A stretch of DNA of 39,762 nucleotides, from positions 211,393-251,154 of the forward strand of contig WELB01000123.1 in the NCBI GenBank assembly GCA_009602725.1, written 5' to 3'. Below, piece after piece: positions 26,601-36,265 of this stretch. Under the pieces are notes generated by a model, which ran no database searches, had not been told where the DNA came from, and was given only the letters and a program-made list of their open reading frames with translations. A program made the position numbers and the translations under genes. Source of the stretch: Spirogloea muscicola (lineage: Eukaryota > Streptophyta > Zygnematophyceae > Spirogloeales > Spirogloeaceae). Position 1 is the first letter of the stretch, and the number at the start of each line of letters is the position of its first letter.

Positions 26601-26810
26601 GTCCAGCCCCTATCCTCAATGGGCGAGCCCTTTCTTGAAGAGAACGCTCGACAAGAAAGTTCTACCCTTTCGGCTGTAGACGAGGCGCCGGAGCGTGAGA
26701 AAGCAGGCCAGGCCGAGACGGTGGTGGTCGTGGAGGGACCTGCGGCGTTCCAATGGGCTGGCTTTTCCAGCCCCTATTCTCAATGGGCGAGCACTTTCGC
26801 CAAGGAGCCG
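23620..26810. repeat. Gene-poor stretch packed with short hairpin repeats
   Basis: I see no credible gene here. Copies of one short repeat occur in both orientations: about 23725-23765 (-), 23908-23965 (+), 25326-25395 (+), 25420-25490 (+), 25846-25912 (+), 26200-26255 (+), 26556-26630 (-) and 26753-26800 (-). Partial copies are near 24195 (variant), 24500, 25010, 25125, 26400 and 26500. The core is GCTCGCCCATTGAGAATAGG, then GGGCTGGaaaaGCCAGCCC, then AAAAAGAATGGACAAGGTCC and AAAGAG. A second motif, an ACTCAGTACCCC-CTGCTAAGCAG-like block followed by AGGTCAGAG, often follows (about 24035, 26310; weaker at 25165 and 25550). Confidence 0.8.
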
Positions 26811-27380
26811 CCGTCGTGCTGGGGTTGGCGGGGGTTCACGAGATGCTTGCGGCGGTTGCAGACGGCCCAGCACAGTCTTACTCGACTGAGGCCACGCGGC
26901 AGCCGCCCAGGTGGGCCAACAGGGGCGGCCCGATCCCGACCAGGCCAGTGCCCCGTCGTGCGGCGAAAACCACGCCGTGAGATGCGGGCCCTGCCGCGCA
27001 TCGGACGGCCGCGGGCGGGTCGCGACAGGCGCCGCCGGCGCGAAGCGCCCCCCGCTGACGTCGGCGCGTGCGCGGTCGTGGGCAGCACGTGCGCCAGCCC
27101 GCATGGCGGGCCCCGCCACGCGGCACGCCAGGGGGTGGGGTGCGGCAAGTGGCCGCGCGGCGACTCGCCACGTGGCCGGGCGGGCTGACGGGGCGGGCGA
27201 AAGCGACAGGCGATGGAAAGGGGTCTCCCTCAGCCCGCCGCCCGCCCAAGCTGCGGTGCGGGTTCGAAGCCCCCCCGCTCCGCCGGAGCTGGCCCCGAGC
27301 TGCGGCCGCCGCTGGAGCCATGGCCGCGGCCAGGACGCCGGAGCGCCACTGAGCGCGCACCTCNTGCCTGCGACGGCGCC
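26811..27380. other. Very GC-rich upstream region of the fusion gene
   Basis: This roughly 570-base stretch is visibly much richer in G and C than its left neighbour and leads straight to the ATG at 27381. Long open frames exist on both strands, as expected from composition alone, and none shows protein-like character. It probably holds the promoter and 5' leader. The N at 27364 is 17 bases before the start codon. Confidence 0.5.
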
Positions 27381-30300
27381 ATGGCGCCCCGGCGGCACGC
27401 CCGCTGCGGCACACGGCTGGCGCGCGCTGTGGCCGCCGCGCTGCTGCTGCTCGTCGGGAGCGCGCTGGCGCACCCCATCTGCGAGGACTTCTGTGAGCAC
27501 CGCCACCGCTGCTCCCGCGGGCGTGGCCAGCTGTGGCTCCTCTGTGTCGTCAGCTCTCGTCGGTAGCTCCTTGGCTTGACATAGATCACGCCTCCGTCAC
27601 CGCGACAGCTGTGCTGCGGGCGTCGTGGTGCTTGCAATGGCGCCCTGATCGGTGCCCTTGGACTTGGCGCTCGCAGCCGGGCCTGTGCCGCAGTCCCCCG
27701 TGGGCCCCTTCTGCATGCAGCTCTACGGCGGCGCGTACGCGCACCTGGGGTGCTGCGATTACGACGCGGACGTCCGGCTGCAGCAGCAGGTCGGCGAGAT
27801 GTCCTTCTCGGGTGGCTCCGCCGACGAGGTTGCGCGCTGCCGGACCTTCCTGCAACTCGCCACCTGCGCGGTGAGCTCCGTCGTCTGACCGGTCGCTGCT
27901 AATGGCGGCCACCATGGTCGCTGATCGACTGGCAGTGTGCCGTGTCGCGAAGGTCGCTGACGGGCTTTGGCGGCCCGTCATGGCGTCCAATGCAGCAATG
28001 TGACCCGTGGGCGTCGCACCTGTTCGACTCGGAGGTTGGCGCGGCGCGCGCTCTGCCACTGCTCTGCCTGGGGAGCTACTGCGACGGCGCATACGCAGCT
28101 TGCGCCGGTCTCAACATCACGTACTCACCGCTTTACCTCCAGTACCTGCAGGCGCAGCGCGACGAGCTCAACTTGCCACCGAGCCCGGCAGCGTTCCGCC
28201 TGCGCGACGAGTACCCGACGCTGGCCGCATTCCGGCTCGACTTCTGCGCGTCACCATACCAGGACCGCTGCTTCTCCGGCTCGCCATACGATCCCGACGG
28301 CCCGCTGCCCCAGCGCCGCCGCCGCCGCCGTACGTGCCGCCGCCGCCGACCAGCTCGGTGCCGCCTCTGCCCAACATCTGTCTCGACCGGGTCGATGATG
28401 GGTACTACCTGGGCATGCTGCCGCACCCCGACGGCTCCAACCGCGTCTTCCTGCACACGCGCAGCGGCTATGTGTTCCTTGCGCAGGTCCCGCCAGAAGG
28501 CAGTGGCAAGAAGTTTGCCAACAGGACCGTTGTAAGCTAAACCCTCCGTATGCCAAGCCCACTGCTGGTTCGTGCTGCTCGAGCGCCAGCGCTTGCCGCC
28601 TCCTGTGTCGAGGCCGCCACGCCTTGGCGGAGGTCCGACCTGGTCACGCTCGTCATATGCGCAGTTTCTTGATATTCACTCGAGGACTTTGGCCAACGGC
28701 GAGCGTGGCCTGCTGGGGTTTGCACTGCACCCGGAGTACCTTGTCAATGGCCGCTTCTTTGTGTCGTACGCAATGGCACCAAGTATCCGGACTGCCAGGG
28801 GCCGTTCGAGTGCAACTCGGTTAATCAGTGTCACATCCCACAGCCCAACCTTGGAGTCTCGCAGCAGCCCTTGTGCGAGGCCAACACGATTGTTGCCGAG
28901 TACAGTGTGGGCTCCAGCCCACGAACAGCGACAGTCACCATCAAAGCTGAAGTCCGAAGGCTCCTCACATTTGCGAGGTAGGGAACGCCGCCAGGGGAGC
29001 TCCTTGGCAGGTGAGGCATCATGTTTGCAGCAGCTGCCGCACAGAGGGTGTTGACTTTGGCTGGCAAATACCACGGGCTTTGCATGTAGGCCATACAGCA
29101 ACCACAATGGCGGCCACCTACTCTTCCGGCGCACTGTGCTGGAGCCGTACATGTACTACATGTCCGGTGATGGAGGTGGAGCTGGCGACATCTTCAACTT
29201 CGCACAGCGGGGCACCACCTTCCTTGGAAAAATCCTGCGGCTTGACGTAGATAATTACACAGCAAGCCGTCCATACGGGATACCGTCACATAACCCATTC
29301 GTCGGCGTCCCATGGATTCGGCCCGAAATCTATGCGCTTGGCTTGCGCAACCCCTGGAGCTGCACTTTTGACCGCGACAATGATGACTTCCTCTGCGCTG
29401 ATGTTGGCCAGGTCTGGCGGCCAGCCACGCGGTGACTGTACAGCTGCATTGGCCAGATTCCGCTTTTCTTTGCTGTCGCCGTTGTAGCTGCTTGCGTCTT
29501 TCTTCTATGGACCGTTGCCTCTACTGCAAGCATTGGGAGATTTCACCAGCTTAGACTTCCTGCACTGCAGGACACCATGGAGGAGATTGATGTCATTGTG
29601 GCTGGAGGAAACTACGGTTGGCGTATGTTTGAAGGTGCGTGTGAAGGTCTGGCCCCTGGCAGGAGCTCCCTGAGGCATCACCAGCACTTGATGCTGCGCA
29701 TTGATGGGCTACCTGCTGGCACCGGATGGTTGGCAGGGTGCACATTTGAACATGCAGCTGACACTCTGTTTTCACAGGAACGTTGAACTTCACAAAGATT
29801 GCAAAGTATGACAAGCATGCCCCGCCAGGCGGCTTCACCGACTCCCACAAAATTTTCGGAACGCTGAAGGTTGGAGCCCACGAGGCCCAGCCACTGCTGC
29901 CCATGACTTGCATCTCCCTCACCGATCAAGCAGTTGCCTTGCAAAAGCTGGAGAGAGCTGAAGCGCTTTCACGACTTCTGCAAAAAGAGCATCACTGACA
30001 CAAGCTTTCTCATGCCTTCGTGGCCGCAGTGGCCGAAGCTGACTTACACACACCAGGACCCGCATGTCAAAGTGACCTCCGTCGCAGTCATTGGCGGCCC
30101 CATCTACCGCTCGCCGCGAGTCCCTTGCTACGGGGGCAAATACTTTTGTGCCGACCAGTATGGCGCGGCGTGGATCGCGACCGACACGAGCGCGCCCGGG
30201 CAGCCGCGGTGGACCACCATGGCCAAGCAGTTCGTCAGCTTCTACGCCGCGCTCAACTCCACGCTCGCCATCCCGTTCGACCACACGCCTGGCAGCCCGC

Positions 30301-32996
30301 TCTCGGTGCCAGAGATCCACACTTGGGGCGAGGACTACATGGGCGATCCATATATGCTGACCCCGAGCGGCGTGTACAAGGTCACCGGTCACGACAGCTG
30401 TGCCATCCCAGGCTGCAGTGCGCAGCAGCCAGCGCCCCCGCCCAGAAGCCCAAACCCCCCACTGAGCCCCCACTCACCGCCGCCGAGGCCGCCGCGGCCC
30501 CCACCTCCCAGCTCCTCGCCGCCTCCCTCTCCATCGCCGCCAAGAGTCCCCCCTCCCAGGCCGCCCAGTCCTCCGCCGCAGCAGAGGCCGCCCGTCCATT
30601 CTCCACCTCCACTGAGCCCCCACTCACCGCCGCCGAGGCCGCCGCGGGCCCCACCTCCCAGCACTCCGCCGCCTCCCTCTCCATCGCCGCCAAGAGTCCC
30701 CCCTCCCAGGCCGCCCAGTCCTCCGCCGCAGCAGAGGCCGCCCGTCCATTCTCCACCTCCTCCCTTTGCCGGTGCCTTCACTGTGCTCAGCAGCGACATG
30801 GGAATTTCCGGCACGCTGGCAGCGCTGACTCGGCAAAACACGATCCTTTTTGTGGACCGCACAGACATCGTGGAGACGGGGATCAGGGCCAGTGACGATG
30901 CGTCCCGCTTCGCTCATGCTGTGGAGTTCAGCACAACCACCTTCCAGGTCTGTAGTTACTGAGCTTGTCTGCAGCTGGAGCTCAACACTGTGACAGTGGA
31001 CTTGATACCTGGTTTGCGTCTTGAACGAGTTATAACTGCTGCACAGGTGCGTGGCCTCCATGGGCCTGTGACAAACACGTATGGCGCTTGCGGTCACACA
31101 ACATCCACAGGCGCGGTGCTGGTGGCTGGCGGCGTCGGCAATGGGTCGGACCCCAAGGGCTGGTATGCGCTCAGGAGCTTCAATCCGCAGCCGTACGGCT
31201 CAACCGACTTTGACTCTCCTGAGCAGGCTCTCAGAACAAGAAGGTCAGCCTGACCAGCTCTCTGGTTCGCTGTTGCCTTCATGCGCTTGGGCTTGTCTTG
31301 AATAAATGACGAGAACTGGTTATCTGTGTCAGCAGCATAGATTCTGCGACCGTTTCACGAGCATGGCGATGCTCGTTTGCTGAGCTGCTCCATGTGGGCT
31401 GGTCACCAGGTTCTTTTCATCTGCACAGAGGCTGCAGGACGGCAATGTCATCTTTGTTGGTGGCGAGGGCCTGAACAACGACACAGACTCGATCGCTGCA
31501 ACAAGCTACTCATATGAGCTGCTTTGGAAGCAGAGACCTCTTGAGAGATCCAACACGCACTCAATCCCGCTCCTTTTGACGGCTGGATACTACGACCTCT
31601 ACCCGATCATTTACCTTCTTCCTAATGGCAACCTCTTTCTGCTTGTCAACAACCAGGTGCAGAAGCCCATGAGAGAAGCCAGCGTGTCGCGGATCTCCTC
31701 AGCTTCCTGCCTTTGTTGAGCAATCCTGCCTCCAACCTGTTTTCCTGCTGCGTGTGTTACATATGGTCTTGCACGATTGACAACACACTACTACGCTTGC
31801 GCGGCAGGCGTGTGAGCTGAACATCATTGCTGGAAGCGGGAACTGCACCCGACAGTTTCCCAACATTGATGTCAGTGGAGACCCCAGCTCCTTGTCAAGG
31901 ACCAGCCCGTATGCTTCAGGCAGTTTCATGCTTCCATTGCGTGCTGCAGCCGGCTTTGCTGCGGTCATCATGGTCTGCGGAGGCGCTCTCCCTGCCACTT
32001 CTTCTTGCGGTACTCTCCATGTCAGTGATTCCTCACCCACCTGGACTTATGAGGACATGCCAGGACCGCGAACCATGTTCAGCACCATACTTTTGCCCGA
32101 TGGCAAGGTACTCTTCATCAATGGCGCATCATCTGGTTCAGCAGGTATATCCAAAAAACTGTTGATTGAGTACTGCTGTTGTGTGCATGCGCCAATCTCA
32201 CTTGCACAGGGCAGGTGAATACTGGATGCACAAGCATCCGGAATCAATGTCACAATGTCTGATCATATCCTTCAGCTGAGCTCCTCCGGTCACGCTGCTC
32301 GCCACTAACTTTGGCTTGCCCCGAGCTGCCATCACTGGTGTACCGACTGCCGCCATGTATGTCCGAGTGCTCCTCTGTTCTGCAGTGCGCAACACCACAG
32401 ACGAGCCTCTCTTAACCCCGTACCTTCTGGATCCAAGCCAGCCACCTGGCAGTTCTTCGAGATTCCGAGTCCTGCCACCTTCCACCATCGCCAGGCCGGA
32501 TCAAGCATCAGCAACACTCAGCTTTGATGGAACAGTGATCGTTGCAGGGGGCAGCACCGTTGCAAAGGCCCCGTTCCAGTACCCCTCCACTGTCCCGCTC
32601 TCCGTGGAGGCCTTCTCACCGCCCTACCTGTCCGCGCAGCTCTCTCCTCGGCCTAGTATTGACTCTGCCTCACTCCCTGGATACCTTCAGTATTATGTCG
32701 CGAATCACATCTCCTTCTCAGCTGGCTCGGTCAGCTCCGCGGCTGTGCTTCTCATAGACCCTGGAGTAGCAACACACGGCCGGAACATGGGACAGCGTGC
32801 GCTCGTGCTCGACTCCAGCAGTACCACGGAGACCTCAACAGGGAGCTACACAGTGTCCTTGACCAGCCCCCCAACGCCGTCCATTTGTCCCCCGGGCTTC
32901 TACCTGCTTTTTGTCGTGGTGCAGGCCGTAGCAAATGGGCCAGCTGTGCCCTCAACTGGTGTATGGGTCAGTGTTGGACCAGCACCCGCACGATGA
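27381..32996 (+). CDS. Secreted fusion: HHIP-like / sugar dehydrogenase - proline linker - glyoxal-oxidase-like
   Basis: Twelve exons: 27381-27492, 27677-27870, 27996-28531, 28665-28977, 29090-29411, 29571-29634, 29778-29869, 29988-30947, 30975-31243, 31431-31656, 31808-32144, 32386-32996. Allowing one missing base near 28311 and one near 28770, they total 1346 codons. Order: signal peptide (LARAVAAALLLLVGSALA), Cys-rich HHIP/folate-receptor-like region (GGAYAHLGCCDYD, QCDPWASHLFD), glucose/sorbosone-dehydrogenase-type propeller (GERGLLGFALHPEY, DIFNFAQRGTTFLGKILRLD, RPEIYALGLRNPWSCTFDR, GGNYGWRMFEG), Ser/Pro-rich linker (residues about 692-805), then glyoxal-oxidase N- and C-terminal domains (YGACGHTTS, LLPDGKVLFINGASSG, VEAFSPPYL, ATHGRNMGQRALVLD). 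One exon (29988-30947) spans the dehydrogenase end, the linker and the oxidase start, so the fusion is not an annotation join. Inferred: cell-wall or extracellular-matrix protein. Confidence 0.85.
30461..30760 (+). repeat. Two tandem 150-base units coding the proline linker
   Basis: ACTGAGCCCCCACTCACCGC begins at 30461 and again at 30611, and both units end TCCATTCTCCACCTCC. Only a few bases differ. Each unit encodes 50 residues of SPPPP-, PPRPP- and SPSPP-type sequence, as in hydroxyproline-rich algal wall proteins. The period is a multiple of three, so copy number can change without breaking the frame. Confidence 0.9.
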
Positions 32997-33486
32997 CTGG
33001 CTCGTGCTTAATCATCCCTCCCTTCCTGTTGCTTCCGGCAGCCTGCCATTGCCTCCTTCATTCCTCGGGTCTGATTGACCGACTTAGGATATTTTAAAGG
33101 TTATTTCTTAGTTGCCGGAAGGCTCACATGGTCATTAAATGAGTGAGTGATGCCCAGCCCAACCAGCAGACATGCAGGTGGGCAGCACGATAGTCAGTTC
33201 TGCAATCACCACATCAGTCTGACCCTTCAAGTAGGAGGTGGTATGCACACTATCTAGACATTCATTGGAACAAGGTTGCAATAAGAACCTTGGTGTGCTT
33301 GTACAATTGCAGCACACGTGTATGCCTAGTTGCCCACAGGTGCTTTACCACAGCGTCAGGTTGTGTATCTGCCTGCACCCCTCTACCTGCTCGTGCTCCA
33401 GCACTGTGCAGACGACTGCAAGCACCAGATACACGTTGTTTTTATATTTATTGATGTACGCATGACATTTGTTTAATTCATGTTTT
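32997..33486. other. 3' flank of the fusion gene, AT-rich, nothing else seen
   Basis: The region is noticeably AT-richer than the gene before it, with runs such as TTTTTATATTTATTGATG near 33440. I see no coding pattern, RNA gene or repeat. It would hold the 3' untranslated region of the fusion gene and the 3' end of whatever lies on the minus strand. Confidence 0.5.
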
Positions 33487-34029
33487 TTATATGTGTATAA
33501 ACAAGTGTTGGCTACTTACAGCAGTCAAACTCTTAGAATCCCTGAGAATATGTGCCATTGACATGTCATTTTGCTCATCAAAACGGGATTCAGAAAGTGA
33601 TAAGATCTGCTTGAGAGACAGACTGCTCAGCTCATTGGTGGCCACGTAATTCCCCTGAGGATTAAGAGTCAAAAACTAAGAAAGTTGGGCATCTTCCTGA
33701 GGGATCTAAATTCCTGCAGAGAGAAGTATAAGGGGCCCTCAGCTGGAAGGATGGCCGATTAAGTGGCACTGTGACTGGGGTATAGATGAAGGCCTGCTAA
33801 CAACAGAAACATGACTTCCTACTTGCGATAGACTTGTGATACTTTGCAAAGCTTGAGCATATTGTTGCCTTCGGTGCTCTGAAAGACTAATACATGCGGT
33901 GGTCTTGTGTGACTTGAAGAGTACAAGCTCGAGAGCTCTCATGCAGCTGTGATTGTCAAGCAGTACTTGATCTATCAGCACGTCTGGATTTGACATCGGA
34001 TGGTGGTTATCGCCTGCACCATTGCTCAT
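33487..34029 (-). CDS. Possible exons downstream of the second glyoxal-oxidase-like copy
   Basis: Two open minus-strand stretches have protein-like composition: about 34010-33840 (DNHHPMSNPDVLIDQVLLDN, LELVLFKSHKTTACISLSEH) and 33672-33525 (NPQGNYVATNELSSLSLKQI, RFDEQNDMSMAHILRDSK). The second ends at a strong GTAAGT donor. The first follows a Pro-rich tail with TGA at 34028-34026 that a short intron (acceptor TGCAG near 34014) could skip. I recognise no family. They may be the C-terminus of the neighbouring gene, a separate gene, or nothing. Confidence 0.3.
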
Positions 34030-35600
34030 TGAGAGCTTGGTGGTTGCGGTGAGGGGGGAGGCGAAGGCGGGGGTGGCGGGTAGGCTGGAATTCCACCTAG
34101 TTGCACCAACCCACCTATAGCTGGCACAACGGCTGCGCCAACACGGCCAGGTTTGACAATTTCAAAGAGCAAGTACTGCCCTGGCGGGGCGATGTTGCAG
34201 TTGGGCGGGAGGGAGACTGTTGTTGAGAATCTGCCTTTGCTGTTGGCGAAGAACTTGGTGAACTGCTCTTTGACTATGCGCTGGCTCATAGTGAGGCCAT
34301 GAGTGCTCCGCCGGGGTCGATCAGCATAACAGAGACGGCCTCTGCAGCCGCCGCGGAGAACGTGATGGGGACGTTTTGGGAGTAGAGGAGAAGCGGCTGC
34401 TGATATTAAAAAATCGGCTGTACACTGCCAGCCAGATGCATACAGGTGTTCATGACGGAGCCAAAGGAGTAGAGGAGGGAAGTAGGCAAGGACGGGGAGA
34501 TGATGGGCGGTGCAATCAGCTGGTACTGTGGCGAGAAGGCCTCCACAGACAGTTGCATGGCCCCCGAGTACTTGGCTGGCGCGGGGAACGTGTGGGGCTT
34601 CCTCCTGCCAGGATGTCCCTGCCGTCATGGGCGAGAGTGGCAGACGCCTGGAACGGCCTGGCGATGGTGGACGGTGACAAGACGTCGAACTTCGCTGCCG
34701 AGCCGGGCGACACGGCTGCATTGAGAAGGTATGAGTTTGATGCTGGCGTGCCAGCGGTACTATAATCTGCGGCCGGCATCAATGTGCACAAGCGTCTTGC
34801 ATACAGCAAGCAGATGTGGGTCTGGCTGCCAAAGACGAATACCACTAGCTTACAGCCTCGCAAGTTGCATTGAATGACTTATTGAAGTATGCAGCACACT
34901 TCTCAATGGAGTCAACGCTGATCCCTCTTCACACCTGCATAGCCCGAGCTGGCACCGCTTATGAAGAGCACCTTTCCGACGGAAAGCAGGATTGTGTTGA
35001 ACATAGTGCGAGGCTCCAGGCATGGATTTGTACACACACAGGGCTGCCAGATGGGTCGTCAACCCTGAGGGAGCCGCAGGTCGCTGTGACAGGGTAGCCG
35101 CCACCACAGACCATCTTGGTGGTGGAGTAGTTCGTGGCGGCATTCAACGGCAGCGTGAAACTCGACGCCCTGTATGGACTGCTCTGCGACGCCGAGGTAT
35201 TGCTCAGCTGCTGCAATATCCGGACATGTCTTGACGCAGGCGCCACTACCGGCTGTGACACGCATCTCGCACGCCTGCAGAGCTTACATTGGGATGAGCC
35301 AAGCGCGACCCTGGGGTAGAATGGGTGAAGAGCAGGGACGTTGTGGCCATCCTGGTTCACTGCTAAAAAACATAGACAGCCAGGACGCACGACGCTGCCT
35401 CTGGCATTGGGAGGCCCGCCTTACCTTGGTGTTGGCGAGGATGAACATATTGCCGTTCTTGAGGAGGTGGAGGATGGTGTACAACTTGTATTCGCTAGTA
35501 CCTTGCAAGAGAGCAGTAGGGTGAACGTTGGATGCCTCCCCATGCGCATGCTCAAAGCCCAATTTACCTGCTGCAGGCTCAAACGGATCTGGAAGACATG
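34026..35600 (-). pseudogene. Degraded glyoxal-oxidase-like copy
   Basis: On the minus strand the blocks follow the order of the oxidase half of the fusion gene: YKLYTILHLLKNGNMFILAN (about 35490-35425), SSFTLPLNAATNYSTTKMVC (about 35165), EPRTMFNTILLSVGKVLFIS (about 34990), FDVLSPSTIARPFQASATLA (about 34690-34630), GAMQLSVEAFSPQYQLIAPP (about 34560), EAVSVMLIDPGG (about 34330), GQYLLFEIVKPGRVG and a Pro/Ser tail to 34026. Frame changes lie near 35040, 34605 and 34305, and no exons for the first part of the domain are found. An 80-base element splits it at 34391. It is therefore a truncated, inverted paralogue, probably a pseudogene unless the frame breaks are sequence errors. It is clearly diverged from 30.8-33.0 kb, so not a recent duplicate. 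Confidence 0.75.
34391..34467 (-). mobile_element. Approximately 80-base dispersed element, copy 3, in a coding exon
   Basis: AAGCGGCTGCTGATATTAAA to GGAGCCAAAGG is flanked by AGTAGAGGAG at 34381-34390 and 34468-34477; the match extends to 12 bases if GG is counted on the left of each. The insertion adds 87 bases. In the host frame it brings a TAA. Removing a 57-base minus-strand stretch from GTCATG to TATCAG would take out that stop and leave ten extra codons in frame, as expected of an introner. No transcript is available to test this. Confidence 0.85.
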
Positions 35601-36265
35601 GTCGTATTTGCCAAACGTACCCCGCACAGCTGATCTCAAGCCACACACACGCACACATGCTCAAGGGGAGACGGCTGCCTGGCAGGCAGCAGTGTAACTC
35701 CTGCCTCAAGCAGACCTGCAAGGAAAGGTTCCATTGCTATTTGGGTCCGTCCCAATGCTTATGTGACTCCGGGTGTGTGACACGCAATACCGCCCAGCGC
35801 TACCTTCCAAACAGCCATTCAGCACCTCCTCGGGCCTCACTCTTCGGGTGCCTCACGGACGTGACACGATGCAAGTGCGGGGTGGCTCTGAAGGGTGGTG
35901 AAGGTCGTGCCCCATATTGCTCAGCGAGCACATCCACAACCGATGGTGATCCACAAACTTCTGGGAACGCTTATATTAGGATTTTGCGCGAGGTCGGCTA
36001 CCAGGTAATCGTGACAGTTCCTTGCACTTGCCGCGCTAAGATGAGCCCTGGCGGAGCCCACAAGCGCGGGTGCCAATTTTCATCAAGTTCACACTCGGTG
36101 GAGACCTGCGAATCACTGCCGACATTGTCTTCAGGAGACAGCATGGAAGACAGCCATCTGGCCACGTTGGCTGCCGAGGCTGGGTACCTGGTAGAAGAAG
36201 CCTTGCGGGGTAAAGCGATGAAGCTTGCCGAGCACCCTGGCAGGACAAACTCTGCATTGTCCTAG
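35528..36265 (+). CDS. Hypothetical Cys-rich ORF
   Basis: An open frame of 245 codons starts at ATG 35528 and ends TAG-type at 36265. I recognise no family. The last 130 residues look most protein-like: Cys pairs in VTRCKCGVALKGGEGRAPYC and VPCTCRAK, then a helical acidic tail (HLATLAAEAGYLVEEALRG). The first 80 residues overlap, on the other strand, the start of the glyoxal-oxidase-like pseudogene and may be non-coding. No intron signals are needed. It may be a real single-exon gene starting further in, or chance in GC-rich DNA. Confidence 0.3.
   Translation: MDASPCACSKPNLPAAGSNGSGRHGRICQTYPAQLISSHTHAHMLKGRRLPGRQQCNSCLKQTCKERFHCYLGPSQCLCDSGCVTRNTAQRYLPNSHSAPPRASLFGCLTDVTRCKCGVALKGGEGRAPYCSASTSTTDGDPQTSGNAYIRILREVGYQVIVTVPCTCRAKMSPGGAHKRGCQFSSSSHSVETCESLPTLSSGDSMEDSHLATLAAEAGYLVEEALRGKAMKLAEHPGRTNSALS

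Noticed and set aside
23620-26810. Regularly recurring short palindromic repeats, CRISPR-like at first sight
   Set aside because: Spacing and orientation are irregular, the copies diverge, intervals are themselves repeats, no cas genes exist and the genome is eukaryotic.
26616-27579. Long open frames on both strands (up to 296 codons) before the fusion gene
   Set aside because: They overlap each other on opposite strands in extremely GC-rich DNA, have Arg/Ala/Pro-dominated composition and show no motif. Stop codons are simply rare there.
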